This document shows, piece after piece, positions 59,401 to 64,000 of a DNA stretch of 64,000 nucleotides. The first letter of the stretch is position 1; every line of letters starts with the position of its first letter. The notes below the pieces were generated by a model that was not told where the DNA came from, made no database searches, and saw only the letters and a list, made by a program, of their open reading frames with translations. Location: contig OZ017751.1 in NCBI GenBank assembly GCA_963969365.1, positions 806,001-870,000 of the forward strand, given 5' to 3'. The position numbers and the translations under genes are program-made. The stretch is from Asterochloris sp. CNOR1. Its lineage: Eukaryota; Chlorophyta; Trebouxiophyceae; Trebouxiales; Trebouxiaceae.

Positions 59401-62400
59401 TGCCACAAGCCAGCAGGACCTGCCTTGCACAGTTGCAGTTGGGCAGAGCTGGCCAGGGTGCAGGTGAGCTGGCCCACAACTCACCACGTTAGGATGCACG
59501 ATGGAGGTGCTGAGCATGGATTCCCGCTGGATGTCCATCCCCATGTCATTCCCCTTCAGGCGGTGGTCGATGACCTTGATGGCCACTATGGCGCCCTTCC
59601 AGCGTCCCTGCAGCATGTAGCAAGGCTGTCATGTTGGCCGAAGGCCTCACACAGCAGGCACTGCAGCCCCTGCGGCTGCAAACTGTTCTTGCTAATGAGC
59701 ACCGCAATATTGCTGGACCTCAAAACCTCAGTGGTAGGCGGGCACATTGGTCAGCATGGGGAGCCTGCCAGGCACCATGGCTGCGGGTGCTCAGGGCAGG
59801 AGGTGTCTCTCGATCAGACCTGCCCCAGCTGGAAACATGGGCATCTGTGCAGCAGTGCACAAGCATGCTGCAAGCTGGCCTGTCAGAGTGCCCGCAGCAG
59901 GCAGGCATGACCAAGACCATGGAGCATGCCCCATGCTCATCTTCCAGGGCAGGTGGAGACGCAGCGAGGAGCAGTGCAGTGGGGCTGGTGACTCGCCTTG
60001 AAGACGCGCCCATAGGACCCCCTCCCCAGGAGGGGCCCCATCTCCACCCCCTCCAGCGGGGCGTCGCTGCGCTGCCGCAGGAGGGGACGCATCGAGCTGT
60101 AGGGGTCGCGCGAGTTTGTCGCGTGGGGGGAGGTGCCCCGCATGGTGCCCCATGAGGCGCCTGCAGCCCCCACGCCGGGGTTGTCCACCTGCTCAAACTG
60201 GTGCATGGAGATGTTGCCCACCAGGGACTGAGCGGGGGAGGATGTAGCAGCGCCGCCCTCTCCGCTGCCCCCAAAGTTGGGGGGCATGGGAATGGTGCCC
60301 ACCAGGGGCTGCCCTGGGGCAGACTGCCGCGGGTCCAGGTGCTGTGAGCTGAACACAGGGCCCTGCAGGTCGCAGGCACAGGGGTGAAGGGGTGACCGGC
60401 GTGTGCAGGGCCGGGTGAGCCCGTGTGTGTGCAGGGCTGGAGGTGCCTGTGGGCCCCGGCAAACGTTGCCTGGCAGTATGTGGGCAGGCAGAGACATGCA
60501 GCGCCAAGACCAGCCATTTAGCTGCCAGAGATGCACTGCAGGCTGTCCGCGCTGCAACAACCTTTGGCTGCAAGGACCTTGCAGTGCCCCCAGTGGGTGC
60601 CATCAGGGCAAAGGCAGCCCCCATCTGTTCAATCAAGACGAGCCTTGCAGCACCCCCAGTCCGTGCAGTCAAGGCAGGGACGTGCCTGGCGTGTGCTGGG
60701 GGGGCTCCCGCTGCCAATGCCACTGCCTCCCACGGTGCTGGCCGCTGCGCTCTGCCCCGAGCTGAGGCGCATCTGCAACGCTTTCTGCAGGTGCCCAGCA
60801 GACTGGAGAGCCGTCTCTGAGGGAACGCCACCTGCCTCTGAAGTGGTGGTGTTGAGGCTGTCAGCGGTGCTGTTCCGAGCGCTGAGAGGCGGAGGAGCCA
60901 GCACTCGGACCCCTTCCCCTGCCTCAGAGGCGGCCAGCACCTCTGCTAGCAGGCTGCTGCCCTGGCTGGCATGGAAAGGGGAGTCTTCTCCCGCCCGCTG
61001 CTGCATGTTGGCTTGCATGCTGGCGGCGGACTGTGCACCCATTGAGCTGCGCGGATAGGGGAAGGGCGGCTGCGCAAGGGGTGGGGTGATGCGGACCTGC
61101 AGGAGCAGTGATTACAATACTTGCACGATGGCAGCTTGGGTACAGATGGGGTGTCAAGGCAGGCAGGCTCTGGATGCCTGCATGACTGCCAGGGTCTGAA
61201 GGCAGCACGCAGGGCAGCATCGGGACTACGCCCCAGCAGGTCTGTGCGGGTCGCTAGCAGGTGTTGTGCTCATAAGACTAGCAGTCTGCTGAACCTGCAA
61301 CGCTGGAGCCTGCTGCGCGGCCGCTGGTAGCCAAGATGCCCAGTGCGGCTCGCTCCCCTCCCCCTTCCCCCCACCCCCCAGGTGGAGCAGCACTCACCCA
61401 GACCCCCATGGCCAGGAACCTTAGCCAGCCAAGGACTGCTGTTATCTTCAGACCAGCGAGATGACCTGCCTTTCTGAGGGCGCTGCTGGCACCGCCCCGC
61501 TGAATGGCTAATTGCACACTCCCTCCCCCCAGCAAGTTGTTGTCCTGTGCCGCAGCCCACTGCTGCTCATGGTCGGCAGTGCCCGGCAAGCCCGCCCAGC
61601 AGTGCAATACTTACTGCAAAAGCCAGAACGGCAAAGGGCTGCTGGATGAGCCAGCAGTGACTTGGAGGGGAGCACACAGCTCGTCCCCGTACAGCGCGCA
61701 TGCTCACCGCCGACTCCCTCCCCAGCGGCGTGTCGTTTTGTGGCAGGGGCCCGTTGCTGTTGACGATGGGCGTCCCTCCAGCACTCTTGTCTGCATCCAC
61801 CCTATGGGCCTGAGCCTGCCGTCGCCGCCGCCGCTGACGCTGCAGGATGAGTACCAGGGCTGCCAGGCCGACAGCCAGCAGCCCTGTCAGGATGCCCAGC
61901 CCCAGAATGAGGCCAGCCCACCAGGGGAACTTGTGATGCCGCGTGCCTGGGGTGGAGTAGGTGTCGTTCACACAGACGAAGGTGGATGCGATGCCAGTGA
62001 GGTTGAAGGAGCCCACTGCAGATGAAGAGCAACAGCTCAACCATGATTGGGCCAGGTACAGGCAGGTGAAGATGGAGGGGATGCGCGTGACACCAGAGAG
62101 CCCACTACAGACAGAGCACTGCAACTCTGGAGTACTGAATACATAGCAACACAGGTGCTGGTGGGGTGGAGGAGGTAGCGGCCACCCCACTGCGGAGCAC
62201 AATGCAACTGCTCAAGCACAGGTGCTGATGAAGGCAGGGCGGGTGATGTGACCCCCACTGCAGGCAGAGTGCGCCAGCGTGAGTGTCAGCAACAGCTCCA
62301 GGGATGCATACATGAGCATGCAAGTGACATGCGTACCAGAACCTGTCTGCAGCAACGTTGCACGACCTCACTATCAGCAGGGGAGGCTGCCAGCGGGGGT

Positions 62401-64000
62401 CGTGACTGAGACAGGGCGTGCTGCTGAGCATGCAGGGGTCTCAAGCTGTGCTAGCGGGGCAAGCGCGGCCCTCAGTAGGCCACACTGTGCCGACTCAGTC
62501 CTAGCTCTAGGCACAGTGCATGCAGGGTTTGCATCAGGTCCTGCCTGCAGTGAACCCCTCAAAGCTGAGTCTCTATGTAATGCAGTGTGCTGAGGGGCAG
62601 GTGGCAGCAAAGAATGGGCCGAATGTCTCATTCTGGAGGAAGGCAAAGCAGGGTCATTCATGCGGGGCAGGCCGCAGTGCTGTCCTGGTGTCCGTGGGCT
62701 GCACCCTGACTCACAGGTGGCATTGGTGGTGGCGTTGGTGATGGGGATGGTGAGCGGCTGCCCACTCGTGAGCTGGATGGTCACGGGGTTTGTCTGGGTG
62801 ACGACATCACCATAGCCCTGGTTCTGAGCTGAGAAGACGAGCTTGGACACCCACTGCTCGGGGGTGTTGTAGATGGTTCTGGAGGTGTAGTACTGTGTGA
62901 TGTTACTCGTCACAAGCTGCAGTGCCAGATGCAGGGCATTCAGTGGACTGCATGCTGACCTGGGTCACAGTTGGCTCCACCCAGGGTGTTTGTCTGTGGG
63001 GTGCAGCCTCATACAATGACACCTGAGTGCAGGTGCCACCGTCTGCTGGGGCCTGGGCATTTCTCCAATCAGGTGCATGCACAGGGCAGGCAGCGCCAGC
63101 AGGACTGCCACACCGCAGGAGTGGTGCCTGCAGGCTGCCTTGAACAGACTGACAGCAACACGCTGGCAGCCTGGCAAGGCTTGACTACGATGCCTGCCTG
63201 TATGGAGGCAACTGAATGTGCAGGGTCAGTATACCCCACTCAGCGGATATAAGCCTGATTGCTGTCGCACACAGATGCATTGCCCTGTCAAGTCTGCAGA
63301 GGCATTGGCCCCAGCCCCTTCCTGGACACTGCTGGCTGGCAGCAGCTGCAGCTGTACTTGCACCTGCTGATGACATCATGCCAGCGTGACACATGCTGCT
63401 GCTCTGCATGCAGCCTGCCTCACCCCGGAGTTGGGCTCGAAAATGATTGATGGCCAGAATGGGTTGTCCGCTGACTTGTACTCGAAGACCCCCGTGGTAG
63501 GCAGGGGCTGCTTCAGGCTGGTGGCATTCTGCACTGTGAGATTGGCCAGCTGCAGCTTGGAGCCGCTTTCAAGCGCGATGGCCCCAGGGACAAAGCCGAA
63601 GTCCAAGGTTGCAGTGCCCACTGCAGCCGAGGGGGACGAGAGGGCTGAGAGCCATACTGGTAATACCGCTAGGGTGTCATGGACCCAGGCATCAAAGGCA
63701 TGGTGACTGCGCAAACTGCAACACATGTGAGAACATGAGATCAAGCCAGCGTGGCATGATGCCAGGTTTCTAGGGGTGCAGGCAGCCACCCTGGGGTCCT
63801 GGTACGCATGAAGATTGATAGCACCTCCGATGATGGTGAGCGACCTGTTGTTGAGCACCACTCCGCCAGAGGGCCAGGTGGACTGTACCAAAGTCACGCT
63901 GCCTGCAGCATTCAGAAGCCCGGGTTGTAGAGCGTGCCTGGGCACAACGACAGAAGTTCTGGCAGCTGCCATGGAACCTGGGCAGCAATTTGGACAGCAA
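56463..64000 (-). CDS. Receptor-like TKL protein kinase with beta-helix-like ectodomain (5' end outside window)
   Basis: Single-pass receptor-type kinase. Resolved exons are 63424-63620, 62715-62916, 61708-62015, 60686-61096, 59997-60362, 59485-59607, 58810-58998, 58179-58256, 57980-58063, 57386-57593, 57149-57219, 56856-56965 and 56463-56679. Further coding around 63780-63990 runs off the end. The ectodomain has repeated short strands and turns (VVLNNRSLTIIGG, SGSKLQLANLTVQNA) and many N-x-S/T sites, resembling pectin-lyase-like beta-helices. One membrane span (LILGLGILTGLLAVGLAALV) is followed by a basic stop-transfer RQRRRRR and a Ser/Gly-rich juxtamembrane region. The kinase has LGRGSYGRVFK, VAIK, HGDLK (Gly for the usual Arg of HRD), DFGLSR, and GTISYMPAE. 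Introns 59608-59996 and 60363-60685 have GC donors. It is most like the expanded algal TKL kinases. Confidence 0.87.
58478..58850. repeat. Degenerate copies of a donor-site segment in a kinase intron
   Basis: The exon end and donor at about 58800-58840 (plus-strand ctcacctccaggagcatcc) recur as cctccaggagcttccagg (58482), cacctccagaagcatccag (58566) and cacctccaggagcggtcagg (58711). The copies lie in the intron between the exons ending at 58810 and starting at 58256. Flanking pieces (cccacac-actgca) repeat too, so the unit is larger than the splice site. Copies are diverged and irregularly spaced. Confidence 0.6.
58609..58634. repeat. C-tract
   Basis: Almost pure C run on the plus strand (G run on the kinase sense strand) inside the same intron as the donor-segment copies. 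Prone to slippage and quadruplex formation. Confidence 0.7.
62005..62300. repeat. Degenerate tandem copies of an acceptor-site segment in a kinase intron
   Basis: The acceptor and exon start at about 62010-62040 (plus-strand cccactgcagatgaagagcaacagctc) recur near 62100 (cccactacagacagagcac), 62186 (cccactgcggagcacaatgc) and 62255 (cccactgcaggcagagtgcg), with a period of about 75-90 bp. They sit just inside the intron 5' (in gene sense) of the transmembrane exon. Confidence 0.6.

Noticed and set aside
1-64000. Operons, CRISPR arrays, Shine-Dalgarno sites, prophage
   Set aside because: The window is spliced eukaryotic nuclear DNA; no such bacterial structure is present.

Overview
Nuclear DNA of a eukaryote, almost certainly a green alga (Chlorophyta, trebouxiophyte- or core-chlorophyte-like; the species cannot be fixed from this window). 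The evidence is G+C-rich sequence, genes on both strands cut by many short phase-consistent introns that nearly always end in (c)tgcag, a thylakoid ALB3 insertase, a plastid YgfZ/IBA57-type protein, delta-tubulin, a TOM1-like (TOL) ESCRT protein, a plant-type MIF, and a receptor-like TKL kinase. I rebuilt exon structures by hand from splice sites, reading phase and family motifs. Where all exons could be chained, total length and phase close exactly. Genes with a complete chain are the 718-aa unknown, RAB8, delta-tubulin, MIF, the headpiece protein, METTL, patatin, O-FucT-like, IBA57-like, TOL, the coiled-coil membrane protein and LSM10.

Layout. 1-915 (+): 3' end of a MePCE/Bin3 RNA-capping methyltransferase. 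2.2-2.8 kb (-): decayed LINE tail. 2.8-6.0 kb (+): unknown coiled-coil Gln/Pro-rich protein. 6.4-7.8 kb (-): RAB8/RABE GTPase. 7.8-8.9 kb (+): unknown protein. 10.0-12.4 kb (+): ALB3. 13.1-22.6 kb (-): delta-tubulin, MIF and a villin-headpiece protein in tandem. 22.9-24.3 kb (+): NAA60 acetyltransferase. 24.4-27.0 kb (-): METTL tRNA m3C methyltransferase and FHIT. 27.1-29.3 kb (+): patatin-like lipase. 29.6-33.6 kb (-): O-fucosyltransferase-like type II membrane protein. 34.3-36.9 kb (+): plastid IBA57/YgfZ-like protein. 37.4-42.7 kb (-): SAC3/GANP (LENG8-like) protein. 43.0-47.6 kb (+): TOL (VHS-GAT). 48.1-49.8 kb (-): coiled-coil membrane protein. 50.0-55.5 kb (+): multi-pass membrane protein with a C-terminal RING. 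55.7-56.2 kb (+): LSM10-like Sm protein. 56.5-64.0 kb (-): receptor-like TKL kinase, 5' end outside the window.

The genes do not form one pathway. They are an ordinary packed algal mixture of RNA processing, membrane traffic, plastid biogenesis, basal body and signalling functions. Divergent pairs share short promoter spacers (about 70-670 bp) and convergent pairs share 240-710 bp tails. The most unusual points are the receptor kinase and its duplicated splice junctions, a stray RING-domain fragment in a divergent promoter, the large membrane RING protein, an LSM10-like U7-type protein in an alga, and repeated use of GC-AG introns across the window.
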